This document shows, in pieces, positions 45,284-54,841 of a stretch of DNA of 64,000 bases; the stretch's first letter is position 1; each line of letters starts with the position of its first letter. The stretch comes from Streptomyces sp. B1I3 (GTDB taxonomy: Bacteria; Actinomycetota; Actinomycetes; Streptomycetales; Streptomycetaceae), in contig NZ_JAUSYD010000001.1 in assembly GCF_030816615.1 (NCBI RefSeq), positions 62,001 to 126,000 on the forward strand, written 5' to 3'. A program made the position numbers and the translations under genes. Below the pieces are notes generated by a model. It did no database searches, was not told where the DNA came from, and saw only the letters and a list, made by a program, of their open reading frames with translations.

Positions 45284-46021
45284 TCATGCCCCCAGGTCCT
45301 CCGTCAGGGGCAGGCACTCGGCGAGCAGGTCGACGATGTCGCGCCAGGCTCGCTGTGCGTGTTGTGGGTGGTAGCCGACGCCGGGGACCGTGGGGTGGTC
45401 GACCGGCGGGTGGTGGAAGGCGTGCAAGGCTCCGCCGTAGACCGCGAGGCGCCAGTCGACGCCCGCATCCTGCATCTCAGCGGTAAACGCGTTTCGTTGC
45501 GTGGGCGGCATGATCGGGTCTTCCGACCCGACCCCGGCCCACACCGGGCAGCGAATGCTTGCCGCCTCGCCCGGTCGGCCCGTGGTCAATGCGTTGACTG
45601 TCCCGATCGCGCGCAGGTTGACGCCGCCGCGCCCGAGTTCCAGCCCGACCGCGCCCCCGGTTCCGTAGCCGACGGTGGCGATCCGGTCCGGGTCGGTCCG
45701 GGGCTCGGTGCGCAACACGTCGAGCGCCGCATGGCCGATCCCCCGCATCCGGTCGGGATCAGCGAGCAGCGGCAGGCAACGGGCCAGCATCTCCTCGGGG
45801 TCACCCAAATAGCGCCCGCCATGAAGGTCGAAGGCCAGCGCTACATATCCCAGCTCGGCGAGAACATCGGCCCGGCGGCGCTCGACGTCGCTGAGCCCCA
45901 TGCCCTCTGGTCCGAGCAGCACCGCGGGCCGGCGGTCGACACCGGCCGGGAGCGCGAGGTGCCCGATCATCGTCAAACCGTCGGCCGGGTACTCGACCGT
46001 ACGCGTCGTAATCTTCGTCAT
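45284..46021 (-). CDS. Dienelactone hydrolase-like protein lacking the catalytic Cys
   Basis: 245 aa from ATG 46021. Alpha/beta fold of the DLH family: PAVLLGPEGMGLSDVERRRA, LGYVALAFDLHGGRYLGDPE, GSEDPIMPP (Asp) and LHAFHHP (His). The nucleophile elbow, usually GYCFGG, reads GYGTGG, so the Cys (or Ser) is replaced by Gly and ordinary hydrolysis should be impossible. Either an inactive relative, or activity of another kind. Monocistronic. Confidence 0.85.
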   Translation of the reverse strand: MTKITTRTVEYPADGLTMIGHLALPAGVDRRPAVLLGPEGMGLSDVERRRADVLAELGYVALAFDLHGGRYLGDPEEMLARCLPLLADPDRMRGIGHAALDVLRTEPRTDPDRIATVGYGTGGAVGLELGRGGVNLRAIGTVNALTTGRPGEAASIRCPVWAGVGSEDPIMPPTQRNAFTAEMQDAGVDWRLAVYGGALHAFHHPPVDHPTVPGVGYHPQHAQRAWRDIVDLLAECLPLTEDLGA

Positions 46022-46125
46022 GAGACCGGACTGTAGTGATCGTCGAGCCCGGTCCGGCCGGTGTTCTGCCGCTGGCAGAACAGCACGGGTGTCCCTCTGA
46101 CATACGGGACGGGCCCGGCGCTGAG

Positions 46126-46311
46126 GGCTTTACCGACTACAACTTCAGCCCCCGGTTCCGCGACCTGGACGACCAGCGGTTCTGGCGGGCCACGATGCCC
46201 GGCCTCGAGACCGGCATTTACGGCGCGGTGGAGGACCTGGCCCGCAACCGCGTGAACCTGAACAAGGTGATCACGCACTGGCCGGACATGCTGAAGGTCG
46301 CCGGTGCTCTG
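46126..46311 (+). pseudogene. Tn3-family transposase internal fragment
   Basis: FTDYNFSPRFRDLDDQRFWR, YGAVEDLARNRVNLNKVITH and WPDMLKVAGAL match the catalytic domain of Tn3-type transposases (expected to continue LVTNQVRAYDLLR, absent here). About 62 residues remain. The rest, 46312-46653, holds no gene. Confidence 0.75.
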
Positions 46312-46653
46312 CCAGGAGCGAAGTGGCGCGTGCACATGGACGACCTCGACGTCCCCTGGGACGAGACCGACGGCCACGCCTTCGCTGGCATGCGCGATGC
46401 GGACCTCGCAGCCGAGCTGGGCGGCCTCTGTGAGGTCTCGGTCCCCGTCGGTCTCGGCGGTGGCGCGGTGGGCAGGGCAGCCGTGTCAGGTCGCGGAGCC
46501 GGCTGACCAGCCCGTGCACGTCGTGTACGGCAGGTGGCTCGGCGGGCACCGCCGGGGTAGTGCCCGGGGCGGTGGTGCGGCAGGGGCCGTCGGGGAGGGG
46601 TGCGCTGCCGGACAGCGGCTCCGCGCCACAGCCCGGCCCGTCGTGCGCACCGA

Positions 46654-47559
46654 CTACTCGGCGGCGGTCATCCACAGCTCCATGTCGGTGAGGATCAGCC
46701 GGCCCGGCCGCTGAGCGGCGGTGTCCGGGACCACAGCCCGCACCACGGGCTGGTCACCCTTCTCCACGGTCACCTTCGTACCGTCGAACTTCGGTGACTC
46801 GTCGCGGACAACCGCCTGCAGCTTGGCTTTCAGATCTTGCGCCGCAGTGCCGTCCGCGACCACGAAGCACAGCACCTCGGTGTTCTCGGAGGCGGTGGAC
46901 GCCTGCTGGCCCAGCGCAGCCAGGCGCACCGGATCGGGGGAGCTCATCGGGCTGAAATCCGCGCGGTAGACGTCTCCCAGGCACTCGGCCGCACGCCGGT
47001 ACTCCGTGTTGTCGGCCAGGGAGGAACCGTCCTTCGGGTTCACGGCGGCCATCGGGTCGGAGTCCCGGGTGGAGTAGGAGATTTCGTCCGCCGAGACCTG
47101 GAGCGAGACCCCCGTGTCCCCGGGATGCGTCCAGACCTCCTGGCCATCCTTCTCGCTCCGGGTGTAGCCCTTGGACTTTAGGGACTTGGTGATCGCCGGT
47201 GCGTCGAAAGAACCCTCCCAGTGCCCGGCCTCCTTGGTGTCGATCGCGGTGCCTATCTGGGCCACCTCGAACCGCTGCCCCAACAGGCCGGGCTGGTAGG
47301 GGTTCAGTAGCGGGCTGCTCGGCTCCGCGATGGAGGAGAAGCGCTTCGGGTCCCCCTTGCTCAACTTCCGTACGCCTGTCACATCGAGGAAGGACACCTG
47401 TTGCGTGCTGTTGTCGCCGGCGAGGGTTTTGAGCCCGGTGAGCAGCTGGGAACCGCTGTCACCGTCCTCGGATCCGGACGAACAACTCGTGACCGCAGCG
47501 AGAAGGACAGTGGCAAGTACGGCGGCACCGAAGGCCGGACCGCGTGCTGTTATACGCAT
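46654..47559 (-). CDS. Lipoprotein of unknown function
   Basis: 301 aa, ATG 47559. Lipoprotein signal FGAAVLATVLLAAVTSCSSG with Cys26 as lipidation site, then an acidic linker (GSEDGDSGS) and a ~265-residue mature domain with few hydrophobic runs (LDVTGVRKLSKGDPKRF, GHWEGSFDAPAITKSLKSKG). One Cys pair in the mature part (AECLGDVYRA, EVLCFVVADG). Such proteins are common in Streptomyces without assigned role; extracellular side of the membrane. Confidence 0.85.
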   Translation of the reverse strand: MRITARGPAFGAAVLATVLLAAVTSCSSGSEDGDSGSQLLTGLKTLAGDNSTQQVSFLDVTGVRKLSKGDPKRFSSIAEPSSPLLNPYQPGLLGQRFEVAQIGTAIDTKEAGHWEGSFDAPAITKSLKSKGYTRSEKDGQEVWTHPGDTGVSLQVSADEISYSTRDSDPMAAVNPKDGSSLADNTEYRRAAECLGDVYRADFSPMSSPDPVRLAALGQQASTASENTEVLCFVVADGTAAQDLKAKLQAVVRDESPKFDGTKVTVEKGDQPVVRAVVPDTAAQRPGRLILTDMELWMTAAE

Positions 47560-47941
47560 GATCAGGCAGCGTATCCGCCTGAGCCCGGGTCCGTCACAGA
47601 GGCGAGGACAATCGGTTGTCCGGCTTCACGGGGGAGGACGACTACAGGGCGAAGTGGATTCAGCACCCATTTTCCGTTGCTGCGCTGCAAGACCTCCGTC
47701 GTCTGCATTTGCAGCACGACAGGTGCGAATGCCAGCACGGCGGGCTGTCCGCATCCAGACCACGATCGGACGCAAGCGTGCTCTTCTCTGAACTACGGGT
47801 TGGTCGAGCGGCCGCAGGGTCGTGGGGGTCTCTCCCCGCAGCCCCGCGGCCCCTACTTGGTGGTTTCGCTGGTGCGAGCGGTGAGCTGAGAGGGGCTGGG
47901 TAGGCCTAACGAGCCCGTGCACGGTTGGCGGTGAGACGTCG

Positions 47942-48406
47942 AGCCCTGGATCGACGTTCCGCGCGCCGCTGGACTGGCACACGAAGCTGGACCTGGCCGA
48001 CGTCGAGGCCGTGCGAGCGAGCCTGCTGGCTCTGTTCGACGGCTGGGCCGCTCCCGTCCTCGACCTCCTCCGCCACGCCACCGCTTTCGTCCACCGCCCC
48101 CTCTACGTCCTGCCCGTGTCCCACACCTGGACCCACGTCCCCGGGGTGACGCTACTGGGCGACGCCGCCCATCTGATGCCCCCGCTGGGGGCCGGCGCGA
48201 ACCTCGCGATGCTGGAAGGCGCCGAACTCGCCGAGTCCATCGCCACCGGCCCTGGAGATCTGGACGAGGCCGACCGCGCCTCCGGGGAGCAGATGTGGGC
48301 ACGGGCCGGCAGGTGGGCGAAGATCACGATGGCCGGTCTGGAACGCCTGGTGAGCCCGGACCCTGCCGAAGCTGTCGCCCTCTTCGACCAAGTCCAGCCA
48401 TCCTGA
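47942..48406 (+). pseudogene. FAD-dependent monooxygenase, 5'-truncated (TetX-like)
   Basis: The second half of a class A flavin monooxygenase: HTKLDLADVEAVRASLLALF, GVTLLGDAAHLMPPLGAGAN (GD motif), LAMLEGAELAESIATG. The N-terminal GxGxxG FAD domain is missing and no start codon is in a sensible place. The preceding 47560-47941 has no gene. Confidence 0.75.
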
Positions 48407-48483
48407 CTGTCAAAACCCGGTCCGCTTCCCCTCGCGGGCCGGTGGGTGCCAGCGGTCAGCCATCGCAGGGCTTCGGCGGCGTC

Positions 48484-48640
48484 CGCCGCGCCGTGAACGA
48501 CGTCCTCCTGCTCGTCTGCGACGGGCTCAAGGGCCTGCCCGACGCCGTCGAGACCGTCTGACCGAAGACGATCGTGCAGACCTGCGTGGTCCACCTGCTG
48601 CGAACTCCTTCCGCTATGCCGCCCGCCAGGACCAAGGACC
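48484..48640 (+). pseudogene. IS256-family transposase fragment
   Basis: AVNDVLLLVCDGLKGLPDAV, ETV then a TGA where relatives have TGG (Trp), PKTIVQTCVVHLLR, and after a frameshift NSFRYAARQ. DGLKGLP is the second-Asp region of the IS256 (mutator) DDE core. Confidence 0.8.
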
Positions 48641-48812
48641 CGACCGAGGGCTCTCCGCCCTCACACACATGCGAGGTGCGGAGGTGCTCACCCCTCGCGA
48701 ACTCGACGTCCGTATTGGAGCGGCGCTCTCACCGGTGTGGCCGTGCTCTGGTTCCTCATCGGCGGATCGAGCATGTCGCGAAGCACATACCCGGCTCGTC
48801 CGCCGATTGACG

Positions 48813-48998
48813 TCAGGAGATCCGAGAACCGGTGCCCATCCCGGCTTCACCGTACTGGTCGTAGCGGTTCTTCCACGTGGACAGGCAGGAGCCGGAGACC
48901 CCGGCCTCGGCAGCGACATGGGCGATCGGACGGGTGCGGCAGCGTTCGACGAGCCGTCGGCGTCCCTCGATGGTCAAAGGGGCGTTCGCATGCGTCAC
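48813..48998 (-). pseudogene. IS481-family transposase N-terminal stub
   Basis: 61 aa from GTG 48998: VTHANAPLTIEGRRRLVERC, RTRPIAHVAAEAGVSGSCLS, TWKNRYDQYGEAGM. This is the N-terminal helix-turn-helix of IS481 transposases; the DDE part is gone. Its start overlaps the stop of the CmlR-like exporter by 4 bases (GTGA). Confidence 0.7.
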
Positions 48999-50173
48999 TG
49001 GAGCGCCTCCGTGCTCCGGCCATCCGCGATCACTGTGCGAAGGGGAAACGCGATGAAAAGCGCAACAGCGACCAGGAATGCGCTCGACCACAGCGGCCCG
49101 ATATCTGCGACTGCGGTGTTGAGGGTGGCCGCGGCGATGAGTGGTCCGACGGCGGCGCCGACGTTGAGTGCCGCCGTCGCGTACGCGCCGGCCATGGTGG
49201 GGGCTCCTGCGGCCTCGTAGAGGACCTGTGTAATCAGGGTGCTGCCCAGCGCGAACGACAGCGCGCCCTGCACGAACACGAGGGCGAGCAGAGCGACCGG
49301 CTTGTCGGCCAGTAGGGCCAGGGCCAGCCAGCCGATCAGTAGCAGCGGACCGGCGACTGCGACGACCGGGCCGGGATGCTGGTCGGACAGCCGTCCGGCG
49401 ACGGTTACCCCGGCGAAGGAACCGGCACCGAAGAGCACCAGGGCGACGGAGATCCACAGCTCAGTCAGCCCGGCGGTGTCGGTCACCACGGGGGCAAGGA
49501 AGGTGAAGCTGGCGAAGGTTGCCGCGTTCACGAGCGCGCCGAGCAGCATCACCACGATCAGCTTCGGCTTCGCGAGCTGGGCGAGCTCCCCTCGCAAGGC
49601 CGGCCCGCCAGTCGCTTCTTCCTTCACACGTCCCGCTGGGATCCCCCTCAGAATACCGAGAGCTGCAGGCACGCAGAGCGCGGCAACAGCCCAGAACGTG
49701 GCCCGCCAGCCAAGCAATGCGCCGAGTACCGACCCACCAGGGACACCGGCGATCGTGGCCACCGTCGTGCCCGACAGCAGCACGGCCAGAGCACGTCCCT
49801 TCTTGTGGGGTGGGACGAGCGTGGCGGCAGCTGTCAGAGCGACGGCAAGGAACCCTGCGTTCGCCAGCGCGGCGACGACCCGGGTAGCGAACAGGACCGG
49901 GAAGCTCGTGGTGACGGCGCCCACGGCGTGAGCCGCCGCGAAAGTGACGATGAACCCAAGAAGACTGAGGCGCCGGGACCAGTTGCGGGCAAGCGCGGCC
50001 ACGAGCGGGGCGCCAACGATCATGCCGATAGCGAAGGCGGAGGTAAGCACCCCCGCTGTCCCGACGGTGACATCGAGATCTGACGCGATGTCCGGCAAGA
50101 GGCCGGCGAGCATGAACTCCGAGGTGCCCATGGCGAAAACGGCCATGGCAAGCAGATACAGCGGGAGAGGCAT
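48995..50173 (-). CDS. CmlR/Cmx-type chloramphenicol exporter (MFS)
   Basis: 392 aa from ATG 50173 (GGAG eight bases upstream); the frame is open to 50254 but only the chosen start gives the family N-terminus PLPLYLLAMAVFAMGTSEFM. LAGLLPDIASDLDVTVGTAG, RALAVLLSGTTVATIAGVPG and ALGSTLITQVLYEAAGAPTM agree with Streptomyces chloramphenicol-resistance exporters, as does the length. About 12 transmembrane segments. Chloramphenicol is the likely substrate by family; no regulator gene adjoins it. Confidence 0.88.
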   Translation of the reverse strand: MPLPLYLLAMAVFAMGTSEFMLAGLLPDIASDLDVTVGTAGVLTSAFAIGMIVGAPLVAALARNWSRRLSLLGFIVTFAAAHAVGAVTTSFPVLFATRVVAALANAGFLAVALTAAATLVPPHKKGRALAVLLSGTTVATIAGVPGGSVLGALLGWRATFWAVAALCVPAALGILRGIPAGRVKEEATGGPALRGELAQLAKPKLIVVMLLGALVNAATFASFTFLAPVVTDTAGLTELWISVALVLFGAGSFAGVTVAGRLSDQHPGPVVAVAGPLLLIGWLALALLADKPVALLALVFVQGALSFALGSTLITQVLYEAAGAPTMAGAYATAALNVGAAVGPLIAAATLNTAVADIGPLWSSAFLVAVALFIAFPLRTVIADGRSTEALQ

Positions 50174-50669
50174 CGAGTGGCTCCGAGGTGAGGAGAAGCA
50201 GGAGAAGGTCATCTCGTCACCGCGGCCAACCCCAAGAGCATCCCGTCCCACCACAGAATGCGGCGCGACGACAGGGCTATGAGCTCAGTGGTACAGGGGG
50301 CTGACGGCGTGACCGAAAGCTCCCACCGTGTCTGACTCAGGACTCGACATGCCCCGCACGCTACCCGACTGATGTCAGTCGAGGCACCTCGGGTTCATCG
50401 GCATTGCACGGCATTGCACTGTGTAAGCAACGTCATGTCCCGCAACATCGCGTGCGGCCATGGAACACACCCCGATGCCCGAGCCGATGCGCCGCGCGGT
50501 CACCAGCTCGTGTCCGAGGCAGTCAAGCGCTGCCAGGAAGTCATGAGTTACGCCGGATCGGACGTCGCCAGGGACCGGAAGCGGATGACGCTGTACCGGG
50601 CCACGGACCCAGCGGGCACCAGGGACTGCGTGTCCGTGCTGATCGCCGCGTACTGCGAACCCCTCGGCG
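50174..50669. other. Gene-poor stretch upstream of the exporter
   Basis: Holds the exporter's promoter region. A plus-strand frame from about 50505 (EVMSYAGSDVARDRKRMTLY, SVLIAAYCEPLGVDPETLR) looks protein-like but has no recognised family and runs into a decayed methyltransferase on the other strand. Confidence 0.35.
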
Positions 50670-51134
50670 TTGACCCGGAGACCCTGCGGATACCTCCAGC
50701 TCAGGCAGCAGCACAGCCGCGGCGACGGGCCACAGGACCACGGCCTTGCCGGGTTGCGGCCCGAGAAAGGTCAGGCGTCCGCCCGGCGTCAGCGCGTCGT
50801 GCAGGTGGGTGGACGCCGCGACCATGTCGCCGAAGAACATCACGCCGCCGCGGCTGATGATGATGTCGAAGCCGGGCCCGGAGAAGGGATGGACCTGTGC
50901 CTCGCCCTGCTCGAAGGCGATGTCGGTGAGGTCCTCGGTGGCAGCCTCGCGGCGTGCCTGCTCCATCACGGCCGCGGACAGGTCGACGCCGAGAACTCGG
51001 CCGCGGTGGGCGCGGCGGGCGGCCACAGGCCCGAAGCCCGACACGCTGAACTTGACGGAGAAGTCATCACCGGCCATCGCCCGGAACCTGTCGAAGCTCG
51101 AGGACCTGCGTGTCGGGCCCGGGTGCTCGCCCAC
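50670..51134 (-). pseudogene. SAM-dependent methyltransferase remnant
   Basis: GRVLGVDLSAAVMEQARREA, FDIIISRGGVMFFGD and HDALTPGGRLTFLGPQPGKA are motifs I to III of class I methyltransferases. The N-terminal glycine-rich loop is distorted (SGFGPV in place of GCGxG) and the C-terminal third is unrelated, so the gene appears truncated at both ends. Confidence 0.65.
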
Positions 51135-51279
51135 GCGCTCTTGCCCGAGTCACAAGGAACAGGGCGGCATGATCCGTAACTACATCATCTGGCGAAACCG
51201 CCACGCCGACGACCGGCGCCTGCGCGCCGTCGTCGACAGGGCAAACGTTGCTTGATACGGAACCGGCACCAGTAGTCGT

Positions 51280-51654
51280 TCACCAGCTGGCGGAGGTAGG
51301 CGGGCTGTCGGCGACGTCGGCGGTGGTGGCATGGACAGGCAGGAATGAGTCGACGCCGGTCATGCTGAGCATGCGCAGCATGCGGTCGGGGACGGCGGCG
51401 AGGCTGAGTGAGCCGCCTGCGGCCTGGGCTGCGTGCCAGATGCCGATGATGACGCTGAGGCCGGCGGAGTCGCAGAAGCCGACCTGTGCCAGGTCCAGGG
51501 CCAAGCGCGGGTGTCCTTGCTGAATGATCTCCAGAACCCCGGAGCGCAGGGTGGGCGCGGTCTGCACGTCCACGTCCCCGACAATCGTGGCGATCGCGAA
51601 GCCGGGACGGGGGTGCTGGACGGTCAGGTGAAGGGTGGGGGTCACGTCGGTCAT
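51280..51654 (-). CDS. STAS-domain anti-sigma factor antagonist
   Basis: 124 aa. SpoIIAA-type STAS domain: VGDVDVQTAPTLRSGVLEII, LALDLAQVGFCDSAGLSVII with the Ser of CDSAGL as the regulatory phosphorylation site. It overlaps the stop of the SpoIIE-type phosphatase (ATGA, 51651-51654), which would dephosphorylate this Ser. No anti-sigma kinase (HATPase) or sigma factor gene is near, so the partners must be encoded elsewhere. Confidence 0.9.
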   Translation of the reverse strand: MTDVTPTLHLTVQHPRPGFAIATIVGDVDVQTAPTLRSGVLEIIQQGHPRLALDLAQVGFCDSAGLSVIIGIWHAAQAAGGSLSLAAVPDRMLRMLSMTGVDSFLPVHATTADVADSPPTSASW

Positions 51655-53138
51655 GACTCCTGGCCGATGTGTTCGGGTGCGGCGGTGGTGTGGGCGGTGG
51701 CGGCGAGGCCGGTGCCGGGTGTGCTTTCGGTGTCAGGCACGGACAGGGCCAACACGGCCACGTCGTCGCCGGCTCCGTCGGGCAGTGAGGCCAGCAACGT
51801 GACGGTGTCCTCGACCAGGGTGGTGGCGCTGAGGGGGCAGGTGCGCTGGTGGAGGAAGCCGGTCAGGCCGTCGTCGCCGAGCATGGTGCCCTGGGTGGTG
51901 CGGGCTTCGGTCAGCCCGTCGGTGTAGAGGAACAGGCTTTCCCCGGGGGCCAGGGAGAAGGTGGCCTGGGCGAAGTGTGCCTGGGGAAACGCTCCGACGA
52001 GCATGCCGCCCTTGGGCCGGACCGCCTTCACCCATACCGCGCCGCTGTCGTCGGGGCGTACGTGGTAGGCCGGCGGATGACCGCCGGCGGCCACCGTGAC
52101 AGTGAAGCCGCCGTCCTCCTGTGGTGACAGGAGGCCGAAGAGGGCGGTGCAAAAGCGGCTTCCTGCGGTGACGTCGGTGAGCAGGACGGTGTTGAGCGTG
52201 CTCAGGACGCTGACCGGGTCCGGGTCGATCTGTGCCGCGGCGCGCAGGGTGTGGCGGGCCAGTGCGGTGACGGTCGCCGCCTCGGGGCCCTTGCCGCACA
52301 CGTCACCGAGGAAGAACGTCCACCGGTTGCCGTCAACGGGGAAGACGTCGTAGAAGTCGCCGCCCACATCGTGGATGGAGGCGGTGCGGTAGTGGCAGGC
52401 CAGCTCCAGCCCGGGTACCACGGGAAGCACCGGCGGCAGCAGGGTGCGCTGGAGGGTGGAGGCGAACGCGGCGATGGCGGCCTTGTCCTTCTCCGCCTGT
52501 TCCCGCGCCGCCCGTTCCAGATCGGCACGCGCTCGCTCCGTCTCGGCTTGACGGCTTTCCGCCTCCCGCCGCTCCTGCTCGTTGCGCAGGGCGCGAAACG
52601 CCGACAGCCGCAGCTCCATCTCGTCCAGCACAATCGCGGCGAGATCGGCCAGTGTGGCGGTGTCGTCCTCGGTGATGGCGCGCGGTTTGGTGTCCAGGAC
52701 GTTGACCGTGCCCAGCCGGTGGCCGTCGGGGGTGATGATCGGTGCGGCGGCGTAGAAGCGCACACCCATCTCTCCGGCGACCAGCGGATTGTCCGCCGCC
52801 ACGGGATCACGAAGGGTGTCGGGAATGACCAGCGCGTCATCGCGCAGAATTGCCGAGCCGCACAGGCCCGGATCACGGCCGATCTCTTTGACACCCTCCA
52901 GGCCGTGCGCGGCCTTGAACCAGATGCGGTCGGTGTCCACGATCGTGACCGTGGCCACGGGGACGTCGAACAGGCGGGCCGCCATCGCCGCTACCCGGTC
53001 GAACGCACCGTCGGGCGGGGTGTCGAGGATGTCGTAGCGGCGTACCGCCGCTATACGGGTCGCCTCCACATCTGGGTCCGGGACCAGCTCGGGGCGGCGC
53101 CCGGGAGCCGGGTCGGTGGCCGAGGCCTGCTGGGTCAT
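51651..53138 (-). CDS. GAF plus SpoIIE/PP2C-type serine phosphatase
   Basis: 495 aa from ATG 53138 (GAGAGGA upstream). GAF domain at residues ~25-190 (YDILDTPPDGAFDRVAAMAA, GLCGSAILRDDALVIPDTLR, APIITPDGHRLGTVNVLDTK), coiled coil 190-245 (EQERREAESRQAETERARAD), then the PP2C domain with metal-site aspartates in VGGDFYDVF, GDVCGKGPEA, YTDGLTEAR and GDDVAVLAL. A sensor phosphatase that should activate the STAS protein encoded 4 bases overlapping downstream. The signal sensed by the GAF domain is unknown. Confidence 0.92.
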   Translation of the reverse strand: MTQQASATDPAPGRRPELVPDPDVEATRIAAVRRYDILDTPPDGAFDRVAAMAARLFDVPVATVTIVDTDRIWFKAAHGLEGVKEIGRDPGLCGSAILRDDALVIPDTLRDPVAADNPLVAGEMGVRFYAAAPIITPDGHRLGTVNVLDTKPRAITEDDTATLADLAAIVLDEMELRLSAFRALRNEQERREAESRQAETERARADLERAAREQAEKDKAAIAAFASTLQRTLLPPVLPVVPGLELACHYRTASIHDVGGDFYDVFPVDGNRWTFFLGDVCGKGPEAATVTALARHTLRAAAQIDPDPVSVLSTLNTVLLTDVTAGSRFCTALFGLLSPQEDGGFTVTVAAGGHPPAYHVRPDDSGAVWVKAVRPKGGMLVGAFPQAHFAQATFSLAPGESLFLYTDGLTEARTTQGTMLGDDGLTGFLHQRTCPLSATTLVEDTVTLLASLPDGAGDDVAVLALSVPDTESTPGTGLAATAHTTAAPEHIGQES

Positions 53139-53330
53139 CGGCTTTCCTCTCCGTCGATGGGCCGCCGCGAGCGGCACGAACCGATGCAGCCTAGATCGAG
53201 TACACGTCCCAACACCAATGTCGCACTGGGCACCACATGTGCGGCTGGGCGTTTCGTCCCGCCGCTTCATCCTGAATTGCCGGGTTGCGTATAGTTCATG
53301 CGCCACGCTATGCCGGGCGGACTCGGTCGA

Positions 53331-53595
53331 AAGTCTGCGGGGCATGAAGCTGATCATCGCGATGTGGATCAAGGCTTGTGACCGGTGCGGGCAGGGTTCG
53401 TAGTCGCGGCCCAGGCGTCGGTGGTCCATGAGCCCCCCGGGAGCCCAAGAGTCCACTCGACGGTGAAGCGGTGGGGAAACACGGTCAAACCGGGTTCAGC
53501 CGGCAGTCGAGTCCTGCACGCGGCCGCGGTGACCAGCACCCCGGGGAACAGTCCGACGGCGTCGATGACGATGCCCCGCTTGCGGCCGTGCTCGG
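53331..53595 (-). pseudogene. IS5-family transposase remnant
   Basis: Read leftwards: GRKRGIVIDAVGLFPGVLVT, TAAACRTRL, then TVEWTLG, and in the next frame DHRRLGRDYEPCPHRSQALI, HIAMISFMPRRL. These are the GRKRH...VDT and RWVVERT...HRRLARDYE blocks of IS5-type transposases. Several indels. Confidence 0.75.
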
Positions 53596-53623
53596 GCGGG
53601 CGCCGGCGCAGGGGCGTCGCGCT

Positions 53624-53830
53624 GCACTGAGCACGGTTGTGGGCACTGTGTTGGGTGGCTACGTGCTCATCGTGGCCGCGGCTCTCGGTGTCGGGACGAT
53701 CGTGGAACGCCCGGTTCCGGTCTTCACGGTCCTGAAGCCGGCCGGTGCCGCTACTTGGTGCATCTGGGTGTCGGAGTTCACCTCCGGGCGCGCCTTCATC
53801 ACTGGGAGTCGGCTCATCGACTCTCAGTGA
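53624..53830 (+). pseudogene. LysE-family transporter fragment
   Basis: STVVGTVLGGYVLIVAAALG and PVFTVLKPAGAATWCIWVSE match the second and third helices of LysE/RhtB exporters. Only about 60 residues, between IS5 remains and the third glycine-rich gene. Confidence 0.6.
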
Positions 53831-53917
53831 TGAAGGGGTCAGGGCGCGGCCGTCACATCCCGAGACCGCAGCAGGTGTCGTTGCGCCGGGATGGTGTGAG
53901 GCACCTGACGCGGTACG

Positions 53918-54841
53918 TCACGGTGTTCCGTTGGCTCCGTTCGCGCAAGGGCCTCCACCGCCGAAGGTTCCGCCGGTTCCGCCGGCGCCGCCGTGGCGGA
54001 AGAGACCTGCGGTGGCGTCGCCGCCCGCGCCTCCGATGCCGCAGGCGCCATCGGCGCTGGCGCCCGACTTGGCGCCGCCGTTGCCCCCGTTGCCGCCCTT
54101 GCCGCCGTAGTTGGCGATGCCTCCGGAACTCAGGCCGCCGGCCCCGCCGATGCCTGCGGCGCCGCCCGGGTAAGCACCGACGGAACTGCCGTTGCCACCG
54201 TTACCGGCCTTTCCGCCCTTGCCGCCGCTGCCATTGCTGTTGATGCCGCCGGCACCGCCGTTCCCGCCCGCGCCGCCGCCGTGGCCGGTGCCGCCGTTGC
54301 CCGCGTTGCCGCCCGCACCACCGGTGGAGCCCCCGGCGCCGCCGAGTCCACCGACTCCGCCGGCCCCGGCGTCGGCACCGGAGTTACCGCCGGTACCACC
54401 GGCCCCGCCCGCACCACCCCGGGTGCCCGCACCGCCCGCACCGCCCGCTCCGCCCGCACCGTCAGGGCCGCCGGTGGCACCGGTGCCACCGTTGCCGCCC
54501 GCCGCACCGTTGGGGCCGGCGTTGCCGCCGAGAGCACCCGCCCCGCCGGAGCCACCGCCGAGACCGGTCCCGCCGTCGCCGCCCGCACCGCCGAGCCCGC
54601 CCTGGACACCGTTTCCCCCCGGACCACCCGCACCGCCGGCGCAGTCCCCGGATCCGGTCGCGGGGCCGCCCGCAGTGCCGGGATAACCGTTGGGATGGGC
54701 GGAGTTGCCGTTGGCGCCGGCGGTGCCCGCGGTGCCGGCGGTGCAGGCGAGGGCGGAGGCACCGGCGGGAGCGCCGAGGAAGAGTGCTGCGCCGGCGAAA
54801 AGTGTGGGGAGGGCGAGGAATGCTGTCTGTTTCCTGCTCAT
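53918..54841 (-). CDS. Secreted glycine-rich repeat protein (copy 3, inverted paralogue of copy 2)
   Basis: 307 aa from ATG 54841 (GAGGAA upstream). Signal core FLALPTLFAGAALFLGAPAG, mature start ALACTAGTAGTAGANGNSAH, then GGxGG repeats in the same order as in the 29895 gene, with Cys at the same places (GDCAGGAGG, GACGIGGAGG, GPCANGANG). Homology with copy 2 also covers about 115 bases upstream and 100 bases downstream, so a whole segment was duplicated and inverted. Function unknown. Confidence 0.82.
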   Translation of the reverse strand: MSRKQTAFLALPTLFAGAALFLGAPAGASALACTAGTAGTAGANGNSAHPNGYPGTAGGPATGSGDCAGGAGGPGGNGVQGGLGGAGGDGGTGLGGGSGGAGALGGNAGPNGAAGGNGGTGATGGPDGAGGAGGAGGAGTRGGAGGAGGTGGNSGADAGAGGVGGLGGAGGSTGGAGGNAGNGGTGHGGGAGGNGGAGGINSNGSGGKGGKAGNGGNGSSVGAYPGGAAGIGGAGGLSSGGIANYGGKGGNGGNGGAKSGASADGACGIGGAGGDATAGLFRHGGAGGTGGTFGGGGPCANGANGTP

